Shown here: in pieces, positions 52,524-60,968 of the stretch | Numbering within the stretch: the stretch's first letter is position 1 | How the letters are laid out: the number at the start of each line of letters is the position of its first letter | Assembly: GCA_041915365.1 (NCBI GenBank) | Contig: JAYSBP010000002.1 | Coordinates: 62,001 to 126,000, forward strand | Source: UBA6016 sp041915365 | Lineage (GTDB): Bacteria; Campylobacterota; Campylobacteria; Campylobacterales; UBA6016 | Reading direction: 5' to 3' | DNA: 64,000 nt | The notes under the pieces: model-generated | The model's database searches: none | Told to the model about the DNA's origin: nothing | The model's input: the letters and a program-made list of their open reading frames with translations, nothing else | Program-made: the position numbers and the translations under genes

Positions 52524-52952
52524 TTATTTTTTGTATTCTTGATACGTTTTGACAGCTTTATCAAGCATCTTTTCGCCCTCTTCTACGAGCTTTTCCATGC
52601 TTGGATAGCCAAATCTATGCGCATCTTTGAAATACTTATCAACGATAACTATACTTCCCGCTATCACGGCTCCACGTCCGAATCCTTCGTGGCTCATCTC
52701 TATGATAACGTTTGCCATTTCCATCGTCTTTTTCTCAAACGCAAGCGCCAATGCTTGAAGCAGAAGTCTTATATCTTTTATCTGCTCTTGCGTGATGTCT
52801 GCGATTATCGGCATCTCTTTTAGCTGCTCTTTAGTTCTTATGTACTTATCGGTTAGCAACTTCTCATCACTCTCTTTTTCCCACACACCGTATGTATCAA
52901 GGGCTCTTACCTGCCCTACAAGCTCTTTTAAAAATAGGCTCTCACTATTCAT
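52524..52952 (-). CDS. NifX-associated protein (DUF269)
   Basis: A 142-aa protein: LKELVGQVRALDTYGVWEKESDEKLLTDKYI and HEGFGRGAVIAGSIVIVDKYFKDAHRFGYPS (both in part) match the family always found after nifX. Its role in FeMo-cofactor handling is inferred from context. ATG 52952 (MNSESLF) overlaps the nifX stop by ATGA; a frame starting earlier would lie inside nifX. Confidence 0.92.
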   Translation of the reverse strand: MNSESLFLKELVGQVRALDTYGVWEKESDEKLLTDKYIRTKEQLKEMPIIADITQEQIKDIRLLLQALALAFEKKTMEMANVIIEMSHEGFGRGAVIAGSIVIVDKYFKDAHRFGYPSMEKLVEEGEKMLDKAVKTYQEYKK

Positions 52953-53326
52953 GCGCTTAGCCCCTCCTCTCTTGCTATTATTCTTTTTATCCAAGGCGGA
53001 GGATTGCCGTTTAACATTGCGACAAGACTATTTAGAGCCTCTTCTATCGGTATTACCTTCTCAACTTTTATAGGGTGTATTTGAGCTTTTACAACTCTCG
53101 CGGCAGCGGTAGGTCCTATCGCTTGGCAATACACTATAGAACAGCCTCTGACCGCATCTATTTTGGAGTTTATTTTGTCGTCTTCGTTTTCAGGTGACTC
53201 TTCGCTTTTTACCACTTCCGCTAGTTTGAAACCGTCTTTTGTGATGTCATACACGGCAAATTGCTTTGCCCATCCAAAGTGCTCATCTACGCTTACTAGA
53301 TCTTTCGTTGCAAATGCTACTTTCAT
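52949..53326 (-). CDS. nifX: FeMo-cofactor carrier NifX
   Basis: A 125-aa member of the NifX/NafY/NifB C-terminal superfamily: VAFATKDLVSVDEHFGWAKQFAVYDI, CSIVYCQAIGPTAAARVVKAQIHPIKV (both in part). It binds NifB-co or the VK-cluster during cofactor assembly. It lies nine bases after nifN and is coupled to the next gene. Confidence 0.93.
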   Translation of the reverse strand: MKVAFATKDLVSVDEHFGWAKQFAVYDITKDGFKLAEVVKSEESPENEDDKINSKIDAVRGCSIVYCQAIGPTAAARVVKAQIHPIKVEKVIPIEEALNSLVAMLNGNPPPWIKRIIAREEGLSA

Positions 53327-53335
53327 CCTATCTCC

Positions 53336-54601
53336 TTAATGGTGGTCTGTCTCTATCAAATTTGCCGTCTCAAATAATAGCTGTGCGCTACCTTCATATA
53401 AAATATCCGTTTTAAGCGAATGCCCAAGTGCTTCAAAAATCGGAAATCCTCTAAGAAGCATAGATTTATTGTTTGAATGTGCAATACTCTTTCCGTGCTC
53501 GTTAGTTACGATGACATCGATGTTTGCAAGGCTTTTTGAGATGTCTTCCAAATCACCTTCCGTAACATTTTTGTAAGCTTCTAAACCGTTTTGTATTTTT
53601 TGTGGAAGGACTATGCTAACAATTTTGGCGCCTGCTTCGCTGAGGGCATCAGATATGCTTCTTGCATTGTCTGGCTCAAGAGCAACGAGAAAGCTATGTT
53701 TTCCAAGCACAAAATGTGTATCTAGCATTGCGTCTTGCAGTCTCGCTCTCCATCTTTTGATGCGACCGTTTGGCGTATAGCCACACCCCATTAGCTTCTC
53801 TACGAAATTATCGGTAGCAACCAATCCGCCTAGGCTGTCAAAATGGAGATGTTTCATATTTGGATTTTTTGATGCCATCGCTTCACCGCATCCGGCCATA
53901 CTCATACCAACGCTTATGACTATCTCGCTATCGCCAAGAGCTTTTAGCTCATCCATCTCTATTCCGCCGCTGCTCATTTGTCCTTGTTTTTCACCAAGGT
54001 ATCCATCTAGTGAAGTCGATATGTCAGGCAAAGCAAAAATCCTCAAAAACCCCATGTCATACAAAAACTCTTTTAGCCTCTCGACATCAAGAGCGCTCAT
54101 CGATACATTCGGCAAAATTACCGCCTTTTTTGGCTGAATTTCACTTTTTGCTTCGATAATTTGCGTTATCATCGCCCTCACCGAGTCGCTCCAGCCACTT
54201 TCAAATCCACCTTCAAAATCAGGGGTATTGACCCAAACTATCGGTAATTCCACTTTACTAGCCGCACCTCTTAGGTCATCGCCCTTTGCTTCGGTAAGTC
54301 CAGTGCTATATAACCCTATCAGGCTTGGGGTAATCTTTTTTGTGATGTTCTCTACGGCAGTACTTATCCCATATTCACCACCGTCAAACACGGCTGTTAT
54401 ATCGTTGACGGCCGTAGTCTGAATAGCTATCGGCTCGTTAAAGTGTCTAGTAAAAAATACTTTTGTAAAACTGGCACACCCTTGTGCACCGTGCATAAGA
54501 GGCATGCACCCTTTTACGCCCAAAAAAGCGAGGGTTGCACCCATCGGCTGCGATAACTTGAAAGGATTGATAGATATAGGCTTTAGCGCTACTTCGCCCA
54601 C
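53336..54601 (-). CDS. nifN: Nitrogenase iron-molybdenum cofactor biosynthesis protein NifN
   Basis: A 421-aa NifK-like scaffold subunit. ALKPISINPFKLSQPMGATLAFLGVKGCMPLMHGAQGC (in part) is the NifN N-terminus with its cluster Cys, then FFTRHFNEPIAIQTTAV and EHGKSIAHS near the end. With NifE it forms the cofactor maturation complex. It overlaps the nifE stop by 13 bases. Confidence 0.96.
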   Translation of the reverse strand: MGEVALKPISINPFKLSQPMGATLAFLGVKGCMPLMHGAQGCASFTKVFFTRHFNEPIAIQTTAVNDITAVFDGGEYGISTAVENITKKITPSLIGLYSTGLTEAKGDDLRGAASKVELPIVWVNTPDFEGGFESGWSDSVRAMITQIIEAKSEIQPKKAVILPNVSMSALDVERLKEFLYDMGFLRIFALPDISTSLDGYLGEKQGQMSSGGIEMDELKALGDSEIVISVGMSMAGCGEAMASKNPNMKHLHFDSLGGLVATDNFVEKLMGCGYTPNGRIKRWRARLQDAMLDTHFVLGKHSFLVALEPDNARSISDALSEAGAKIVSIVLPQKIQNGLEAYKNVTEGDLEDISKSLANIDVIVTNEHGKSIAHSNNKSMLLRGFPIFEALGHSLKTDILYEGSAQLLFETANLIETDHH

Positions 54602-55941
54602 GGGGCATCCTTTGACGCTATTTGGAATACAGGATTTTGGAGCGCATCTGCGACGTCTTTTGCAAAATTAAGCAACCCGTCATATCCACCGTAGCTAATT
54701 TTTTTCTCTTGATTGACGTCCACAAAGGCTATTTTGTTTTTTAAAGCCGTATACAAGCTTCGTCCACCAGCTAGCAAAATGTTTGCCCCTTTTTCCTTGA
54801 TGACTTTTGGCTGATCCACACTCGGTACTTTCATCAATACACCGTCTTCACCCAAATACTCTCTGGCTTTTTCTATGTCGTCTTCCGTCGCTTTATTGAC
54901 GGCTGTAGCTACAACCTCTATGCCAAGATCTTGGAGAGCGGAGATAAAAGACCAGGATTTATTGCCTCCGGTATTTAATACCGCTTTTTTACCACGAAAA
55001 ATCTCTTTATAGGGTGTTAATTTTTCATCACAAGCTTTTTCTTCCTCGGCTATTACCTCCAAGGCTCGCTTTGTAAGCGCTTCATCATCGAAAGCTTTTA
55101 CTATCTCCATTATCGCATTTGTAGTATCTCGTTTACCGTAAAAAGAAACACTTATCCATGGAATACCCCACTTCTCTTCCATTTTTCTAGCCATAGTGAC
55201 AAGCGATTTTGCACACACAAGCACATTTAGCTTTGCTCTATGTGCCGTCATTAGCTTCTCTATTCTACCGTCGCCACTAAATGTCGATAGCACCCTGATA
55301 CCTATTTTTTCCAGTATCGGCACATACTGCCACATATCGCCCGTGACGTTATATTCGCCTATGAGATTTATATCATATGGGGTAGTGTATTCAGGCTCAC
55401 GTCTGCCTATCACTTGATCAACTACGGCAAGACCAGCAACCCTTGAGCCAAAGTTTTTACCGCCTATAAATCCTGGTGCATGCACCGTAACCATAGGCAC
55501 GCCAAACTCTTTTTCCTTGTCTCTCGCAACAGCGTCTATATCCTCGCCAGTCATAGCGGTAACGCACGTGGAGTATATAAACACCGCTGATGGTTTGTAG
55601 TGCTCCATCACATAATCAACGGCACTTCTAAGCTTTTTTTCTCCACCGAATATAAGGTCATTGGAGCTTATGTCGGTAGTAAAGCCCATCTGGGTCATAT
55701 CAGTACCGCCCCAGCTAGTCTTTGTCTGTCTAGTCTCCCAAGAGGCATTGATACAAGTAGCTGGAGAATGGACTATGTGAGCGCAGTCTGCGAACGGGAA
55801 AAGTGATATTTGTGCACCCTCAAAAGCGCATCCGCCAGTCGTAGCCCCAGGCTTTGGTTTTTCGCATGTAGTCTTTTTTTCTTTATTGTGCGAGCATGAA
55901 GATTCGTTGTAGAGCTCTTTTATATCTGTGCGGCTTAACAT
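54589..55941 (-). CDS. nifE: Nitrogenase iron-molybdenum cofactor biosynthesis protein NifE
   Basis: A 450-aa NifD-like scaffold subunit. GGCAFEGAQISLFPFADCAHIVHSP, WETRQTKTSWGG, VFIYSTCVTAMTGEDIDAV and HAPGFIGGKNFGSRVAG (in part) are typical NifE motifs with cluster cysteines. It is the first gene of this minus-strand nif array. A possible sigma-54 site lies about 37 bases upstream. nifHDK are not adjacent. Confidence 0.96.
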   Translation of the reverse strand: MLSRTDIKELYNESSCSHNKEKKTTCEKPKPGATTGGCAFEGAQISLFPFADCAHIVHSPATCINASWETRQTKTSWGGTDMTQMGFTTDISSNDLIFGGEKKLRSAVDYVMEHYKPSAVFIYSTCVTAMTGEDIDAVARDKEKEFGVPMVTVHAPGFIGGKNFGSRVAGLAVVDQVIGRREPEYTTPYDINLIGEYNVTGDMWQYVPILEKIGIRVLSTFSGDGRIEKLMTAHRAKLNVLVCAKSLVTMARKMEEKWGIPWISVSFYGKRDTTNAIMEIVKAFDDEALTKRALEVIAEEEKACDEKLTPYKEIFRGKKAVLNTGGNKSWSFISALQDLGIEVVATAVNKATEDDIEKAREYLGEDGVLMKVPSVDQPKVIKEKGANILLAGGRSLYTALKNKIAFVDVNQEKKISYGGYDGLLNFAKDVADALQNPVFQIASKDAPWAK

Positions 55942-55975
55942 CTTTTCGCCCCCGTGAATAGCTTTTGTCTCATAT

Positions 55976-55993
55976 ATGCATTTTTGTTTCCGC
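55976..55993 (-). promoter_or_regulatory. Candidate sigma-54 promoter for the nifE operon
   Basis: On the minus strand a GG (55991-55990) and a GC (55979-55978) are separated by exactly ten bases within GCGGAAACAAAAATGCAT, partly matching the -24/-12 consensus (GGAA and TGC, but not the flanking bases). The distance to the nifE ATG (about 37) is suitable. No TGT-N10-ACA NifA site is visible upstream. Confidence 0.35.
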
Positions 55994-56049
55994 AGAAGTG
56001 GCGAGGAGTTAAAGGGTATAATTGCGAACTTAGAAAAACAGAGAGATTA

Positions 56050-57291
56050 ATGACAACCTTAGGATTATCTAGATATCTATTAGAAGCTTGTGCAAAAAAT
56101 GGGTTTGAGCAGCCAACCCCGATACAAGAGCGGGTAATTCCACTTGCACTGGAGAGGCACGACATACTAGCTAAAGCGCAAACAGGGAGCGGCAAGACCG
56201 CAAGCTTCGTACTGCCTATCCTTGAGATGTGGGCAAAGGGTGCGGGAGAGGGCAAGCCAAAGATAAAAGCCCTAGTACTTACCCCAACAAGAGAGCTAAC
56301 GGCGCAAGTCGCTCTTGCTTTTGAGTCACTCGGGCAGTCGCTGCCAAAACGCCCAAAAGTCGTCTCAATAATCGGTGGCGAACGGATAAGTGAACAGCTG
56401 TTTGCCGTACAAAAAGGGTGCGATATCGTAGTGGCGACATCTGGGCGGCTGCTTGATATACTGGACAAAAAGCAGATGAATCTCTCGCATTTGGAGTTTT
56501 TTGTCCTTGATGAAGCAGACAAGATGCTTGACCTCGGGTTTGCGGCAGAGCTAGACCTCATCCTCGGCTCCATCCCAACAAAACGCCAAAATATGCTCTT
56601 TTCCGCCACCTACCCGGCAAAGGTGCTGGATATCGCTTCCAAAATCACGCAAGAGCCCATAAACGTAGAGATAGAGGACGAAGAACCTACGGTGGAGAAC
56701 ATCACACAGAGGGCGATAGAGGTAAACCGTGAAAACCGCAGTCCGCTTCTAAGGCATCTACTCACTACCGAGAAGTGGTGCTCGGTGCTTGTATTTATGG
56801 CTAGCAAACGGGCAACGGAAAACATCTCTGCGAAGTTTCGCAAATATGGATTTAAAGCATATTCGTTCCACGGTGACTTAGAACAAGACGAGCGCAGACA
56901 TACGCTGGAGGAGTTCAAAAAACGAAAAGTCGATATGCTCTTTGCCACCGACATCGCAGCAAGGGGGCTTGATGTCGAAGGACTCGAATGCGTAGTAAAT
57001 TTCGACCTACCGCGCTCCCCAGCTGACTACATCCACCGTATAGGCAGAACCGGACGAGCAGGAAAAAGCGGCGTGGCCGTGTCATTTATCTCGCACGAAG
57101 ACAAGGAGCATTTCGCCCTCATCGAAAAAAGATGTAAGATAAAGCCAAAGCGGGAGAGCGTCAGAGGGTTTGAGCTAATTGGCGAAGCGACACCGAAACC
57201 AAAAGGGGCAGAGCCAATCAAAGGCAAGCGAAAAAGCAAAAAAGACAAGGCGAGAGAAGCCGCAGCAGCACAAAACAAGGAACAACAATGA
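56050..57291 (+). CDS. DEAD-box RNA helicase, RhlE-like (copy 1)
   Basis: A 413-aa helicase with all DEAD-box motifs: Q motif GFEQPTPIQ, AKAQTGSGKTA (I), PTRELTAQ (Ia), DEADKMLDLGF (II), FSATYP (III), ATDIAARGLDVEGLECV (V), HRIGRTGRAG (VI). The C-terminus is a short basic tail (KGKRKSKKDKAREA). ATG 56050 (MTTLGLSRYL) is chosen because it precedes the Q motif normally; a frame from 55954 adds an unrelated leader. It is divergent from nifE and coupled to the next gene. Confidence 0.95.
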   Translation: MTTLGLSRYLLEACAKNGFEQPTPIQERVIPLALERHDILAKAQTGSGKTASFVLPILEMWAKGAGEGKPKIKALVLTPTRELTAQVALAFESLGQSLPKRPKVVSIIGGERISEQLFAVQKGCDIVVATSGRLLDILDKKQMNLSHLEFFVLDEADKMLDLGFAAELDLILGSIPTKRQNMLFSATYPAKVLDIASKITQEPINVEIEDEEPTVENITQRAIEVNRENRSPLLRHLLTTEKWCSVLVFMASKRATENISAKFRKYGFKAYSFHGDLEQDERRHTLEEFKKRKVDMLFATDIAARGLDVEGLECVVNFDLPRSPADYIHRIGRTGRAGKSGVAVSFISHEDKEHFALIEKRCKIKPKRESVRGFELIGEATPKPKGAEPIKGKRKSKKDKAREAAAAQNKEQQ

Positions 57292-57791
57292 ATTTTAATA
57301 ATATGGACACCGAGGCAAAGACGGCGATACACAACAGACTCACGGCATGCGCCGCATCGTTTGGCGGGGCGAACTACTTTTTGCAACTGTTAGAAGCCAT
57401 CAGAGAGGCAAAATCAAGCCCACTACTAGCCAAAAACTGCACCTTTCACTTTGACCTGGGGACAGTCAAGTGGAGTAAAGTAATCTTCGAAGACAAGCTA
57501 AACCTGCTAGTCAAAGCGAGGCTGTTTGAGGGCAAAAACAACAACCTCCTCCCAAAAGAGTCAGACCAAGCATATAAGAGGGTACTAAATCTAGTCCGAG
57601 CGCTAAAACCGATAGAATTCAAAGTAAAACCAAAGAACATGAAGCACGGCGAGGGGTTTACCGTGCAGCCTTTTGAGGTGATAGACGAGGGGACGACGAG
57701 GCTTGATACCGTATTTGATGTGCTGTTTTTTGCGGGGATTGATACGGCAAAAAAGATACTAAAATACAATCCACCGAGAGAGGAGGCGTAA
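57288..57791 (+). CDS. Hypothetical protein coupled to the DEAD-box helicase gene
   Basis: A 167-aa soluble protein I do not recognise. Visible parts are a helical start (HNRLTACAASFGGANYFLQLLEAI), a central basic stretch (LKPIEFKVKPKNMKHGEGF) and DTVFDVLFFAGIDTAKKILKYN at the end. It overlaps the helicase stop by ATGA and ends 27 bases before the WYL regulator. It could be an RNA-related partner of the helicase (inference from coupling). Confidence 0.65.
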   Translation: MNFNNMDTEAKTAIHNRLTACAASFGGANYFLQLLEAIREAKSSPLLAKNCTFHFDLGTVKWSKVIFEDKLNLLVKARLFEGKNNNLLPKESDQAYKRVLNLVRALKPIEFKVKPKNMKHGEGFTVQPFEVIDEGTTRLDTVFDVLFFAGIDTAKKILKYNPPREEA

Positions 57792-57818
57792 ATCCTAATA
57801 TCAAAAAAAGGAGTTTGA

Positions 57819-58703
57819 ATGGGCGGCAACCGCATATCAAAAATACCAAATGAAAAGGTAATGGAGCGGCTAGAAAACATCCTAAAGAGACTCGAAATTG
57901 GCGAAAAACTAAGCGTCAAGGCTTTAGCGTCAGAGTTTGGATGTAGCACAAAAACAATCCAAAGAGATATTAACGAGCGCCTACCGATGCTACGCAAGTA
58001 TTTGAGCATTGAATTTGAGCCGACAAGAGTCGGAAAGCTAATCACGCTTGAAAAACAGATAGCCTTTTCTAATTTTAACGACGACATAAGGGCGTTGAAA
58101 AACAATAACTCTCATTTGTTTGCAAATATATCAATAGAGAATATGGATCGGCAATCGAAAAATATACAAACAATCGAATCGGCAATATCATCCAAGCACT
58201 ATGTTGGATTTGATTATCAAGCAAACAACAAAAGTATAAAAATACTACTAATACCGCTGAAAATAATATGTTTTGATGGACTTTGGTATCTTATTGGGCA
58301 AAACAGCAAATATAATGAAATCAGAAAATACTACATAAAAAATATTTCAAATCTAAGAGTATTGGATAGGGCGACAGACATCCAAAAAAGTATCGATAAA
58401 AAAATCAAAAGAGCTATGAATGTTTGGTTTGACGCAAATGCAAACGAATATGAAGTCAGGCTGTACGCCCAAAAAGAGATAGCCAAGTACTTCATGCGGA
58501 TGCCAATCTCTGCGACACAAACCATAATATCAAAAGACAATGACGGTGGAGTGGAGCTATCGATAATGATAACAAACGACAACGAAATAATACCAACCGT
58601 CTTAAAATGGATACCAAATTTATTTGTTCTATCGCCAAAAGCCCTAAAAGAAAAGATAGACAAAGCGGTAATCTCTTTTTTGGAACAATCTTCACAGATA
58701 TAA
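57819..58703 (+). CDS. HTH-WYL transcriptional regulator
   Basis: A 294-aa regulator. Winged helix with LSVKALASEFGCSTKTIQRDINERL at about residues 31-55, and a WYL domain at about 127-180 (HYVGFDYQANNKSIKILLIPLKIICFDGLWYLIGQ, in part) that senses a ligand, then a WCX-type C-terminus. WYL regulators of this layout often control phage-defence operons. AAAGGAG precedes the ATG. Immediately downstream lies a short hairpin region, then the four-gene module. Confidence 0.9.
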   Translation: MGGNRISKIPNEKVMERLENILKRLEIGEKLSVKALASEFGCSTKTIQRDINERLPMLRKYLSIEFEPTRVGKLITLEKQIAFSNFNDDIRALKNNNSHLFANISIENMDRQSKNIQTIESAISSKHYVGFDYQANNKSIKILLIPLKIICFDGLWYLIGQNSKYNEIRKYYIKNISNLRVLDRATDIQKSIDKKIKRAMNVWFDANANEYEVRLYAQKEIAKYFMRMPISATQTIISKDNDGGVELSIMITNDNEIIPTVLKWIPNLFVLSPKALKEKIDKAVISFLEQSSQI

Positions 58704-58729
58704 AAACAGACATAATATCGTCTGGTTTT
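58703..58729 (+). promoter_or_regulatory. Hairpin/dyad between the WYL regulator and the module operon
   Basis: AAAACAGAC, eight bases, GTCTGGTTTT: arms complementary apart from one bulged base, followed by TTTTATTC. It starts at the WYL stop codon and precedes the next ATG by 34 bases. It could be a terminator or attenuator, or, as a dyad, an operator for the WYL protein. The 59-base gap contains no other clear element; an AAGGTGG ribosome site precedes 58763. Confidence 0.45.
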
Positions 58730-58762
58730 ATTCATAAAATACCAAAAAAATAAGGTGGTTTT

Positions 58763-59713
58763 ATGAAAATTACTAACGACATAATAGAAAAAACGCTTGA
58801 CGATATAAGTTGTAGATACGGCGTCAATATTGACCTAGACTCAACGGTGCTGGGAGACGAAGAGACAAAAAGTATATTAGCCAGAGGCTTGTTTTTTTGC
58901 ACAACTGATTTTGATATTAGCTATTTGCCAAGCCAAATACTAACGGACAAGGAGCTATACGGTAAATACCTATCCACTCTTACGTACAAGTGTGCATACT
59001 TGAAAGCTCATTACTCGGCAGACTTTATGGCAAATGCCATCTCAAACTCCGAAATTTTTGAAGACACTTTGGAGTGTTTTTTTGACGAATGCAAGCAGCT
59101 CGGCATCAAAATACTAAAGCCTTCCATTTTACACTCAAAAATGAATTTTGAATACATCGATGAAAACACCATTGGTTATGGATTTATGGGTTTGCAAATA
59201 CCTCATTATAAACTAGAAGAGATGCTGCTTGAGAGGGATAGCGCCAGCTTTGAAACATTTGAAAGTTTTGTACGAATCATGGAGGCTCTCTCATTTGACA
59301 AAGAAGAGTTGGAGATTCTTGTAAAAAGTGGCTCCCTCGATGGTTTTGGACATTCAAGAAGGGCAATGCTGCGCTATCTTTTGGAGATAGAGCCGACAAG
59401 CTTGTCTTTGGACAAATATGATACTCTGCCAGAGTATGCCGCAAACAGTTTGTCTCAAATGGAAATGGTTGTTACAAAGCTCTCTTTTGATAGCGTCGAA
59501 AATACCGACAATGAAACTATTCTCCAAAATATGGCGCTTGAGAACGGTATAGAACTGTCAAGAAACACACTATCGGCATTTAAAAAATATGGATCTCAAA
59601 ACCAATACGAACTTGAACAAGACATGCTAAGACTGGACACATTTGCCAAACTTAAAGGCGGCAAGATAAATTCAGTCATGATAGCAACATACTACGGCAA
59701 GGACAAAAAATGA
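58763..59713 (+). CDS. DnaE-like fingers/helix-hairpin-helix protein lacking the polymerase catalytic core
   Basis: A 316-aa protein. Residues about 75-122 closely follow the fingers part of DNA polymerase III alpha: YKCAYLKAHYSADFMA, DECKQLGIKILKPSI (E. coli DnaE has LKAHYPAEFMA and DECWRMGLKILPPDI). Residues about 123-205 follow the adjoining helix-hairpin-helix region, ending LVKSGSLDGFGHSRRAML (DnaE: LIMSGAFDRLGPHRAALM). The PHP and palm catalytic domains are absent, so it cannot polymerise. The first 60 and last 100 residues are unfamiliar. It is the first gene of a tight operon, and its stop overlaps the next ATG. It may bind DNA or mimic polymerase (inference). Confidence 0.85.
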   Translation: MKITNDIIEKTLDDISCRYGVNIDLDSTVLGDEETKSILARGLFFCTTDFDISYLPSQILTDKELYGKYLSTLTYKCAYLKAHYSADFMANAISNSEIFEDTLECFFDECKQLGIKILKPSILHSKMNFEYIDENTIGYGFMGLQIPHYKLEEMLLERDSASFETFESFVRIMEALSFDKEELEILVKSGSLDGFGHSRRAMLRYLLEIEPTSLSLDKYDTLPEYAANSLSQMEMVVTKLSFDSVENTDNETILQNMALENGIELSRNTLSAFKKYGSQNQYELEQDMLRLDTFAKLKGGKINSVMIATYYGKDKK

Positions 59714-60957
59714 AAATTGCAGTTCATAAAGGGACAAATGAAATAGGCGGGAGCTGCATAGAGATTTCTACGCAAAACACAACTATCCTCTTTGACTACG
59801 GCACTCCACTAGATAACACCTCCGCCAATATATCGCTAGATGGATTGGAAGTAGACGCTATAGTTATATCACACCCCCACCAAGACCACTTCGGAAAAAT
59901 CGAAACAATAGACGCACACATACCTGTGTACTGCGGAGCATTATCAAAAAACTTAATGAACGGAACAAAGATATTTACTGGTGGCACACCGCTGAATAAT
60001 AACTTTCAGATTTTCAAGGCCTGGGAGCCATTTTTTATAGGAGATATAAAAATCACACCGTTTTTGGTCGACCATAGTGCGATTGATGCGTATATGTTTT
60101 TGATAGAGCATGGTGATAAAAAGGTTATTTACAGTGGCGACTTCAGAGCAAACGGCAGAAAATCAAAGCTATTTGAAAAAATAACAAGCGATAAGAACTT
60201 AATTAATGTGGATGTTCTTCTTATGGAGGGGACGATGCTTCATCGCAATAATCAAGATTTTCCAGATGAACAAAGTGTAGAAGCAAAGATTTTTGAAACA
60301 ATAAAAAGTTCGCAAAATATCAGTTTTATGATTGGCTCGTCGCAAAATATAGATAGTATAGTCTCCGCATACAGGGCGTGCATAAAAGCCAAAAAAATAT
60401 TTGTCATTGATATGTATACGGCTTGGGTACTTGACGAAGTATCTAGTGTTTCATCGGCAACGCCTACTATTTCTTGGAAGAATGTCAAAGTTCTAAAAAC
60501 TTTTGGCGGCAACTACTATAAAAAAATCAAAAGCAATCAAGAATTTTTTGGCGACTTTAAAAATAGAGTTTTTCAAAATGTGATAACAATTAAAGAAATA
60601 GAGGAAACCCCATCTCTATTTTACATAAAAACATCGCCGTGGCACATTGAAAAAATCATAAAGCACCTCGACGCATCAAATGCCAACATAATATATTCAC
60701 AATGGCTCGGATACCTAGAGCCTGAATTTGGCGATGGCGCAACTATCGACATGCTAAATTCCTTAAAGCAAAAATACAATTGGATTTATGCGCACACTAG
60801 TGGACATGCGGACTTGGAGAGCTTGCAATATTTTTCGAAATCGCTAAAACCAAAAACACTCATACCCATACACACGCAATACAAGCAAGAGTTTGAGAAA
60901 CATTTTGATAATGTCCTTGTATTGGAAGACGGCGAATATTTTAATATCAGTAAATAG
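59710..60957 (+). CDS. RNase J-like metallo-beta-lactamase-fold hydrolase
   Basis: A 415-aa metallo-beta-lactamase-fold protein. Metal motifs: SHPHQDHFGKI (HxHxDH, residues 55-60), DHSAIDA (121-127), YSGDFRANGRK (141-151, the GDFRxNG form seen in RNase J). Near the C-terminus TSGHADLESLQYFSKSLKPKTLIPIHT matches the closing RNase J/beta-CASP motifs (SGHA and PIHT; in part). The middle (about 185-330) is in the position of a beta-CASP domain. It is likely a nuclease. It is translationally coupled to the DnaE-like gene by ATGA. Confidence 0.85.
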   Translation: MKIAVHKGTNEIGGSCIEISTQNTTILFDYGTPLDNTSANISLDGLEVDAIVISHPHQDHFGKIETIDAHIPVYCGALSKNLMNGTKIFTGGTPLNNNFQIFKAWEPFFIGDIKITPFLVDHSAIDAYMFLIEHGDKKVIYSGDFRANGRKSKLFEKITSDKNLINVDVLLMEGTMLHRNNQDFPDEQSVEAKIFETIKSSQNISFMIGSSQNIDSIVSAYRACIKAKKIFVIDMYTAWVLDEVSSVSSATPTISWKNVKVLKTFGGNYYKKIKSNQEFFGDFKNRVFQNVITIKEIEETPSLFYIKTSPWHIEKIIKHLDASNANIIYSQWLGYLEPEFGDGATIDMLNSLKQKYNWIYAHTSGHADLESLQYFSKSLKPKTLIPIHTQYKQEFEKHFDNVLVLEDGEYFNISK

Positions 60958-60968
60958 GAGAACCTAGT

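Noticed and set aside
56610..56954. Open frames opposite both DEAD-box helicases
   Set aside because: They follow codon-shadow patterns of the GC-richer helicase genes and have no start signals.
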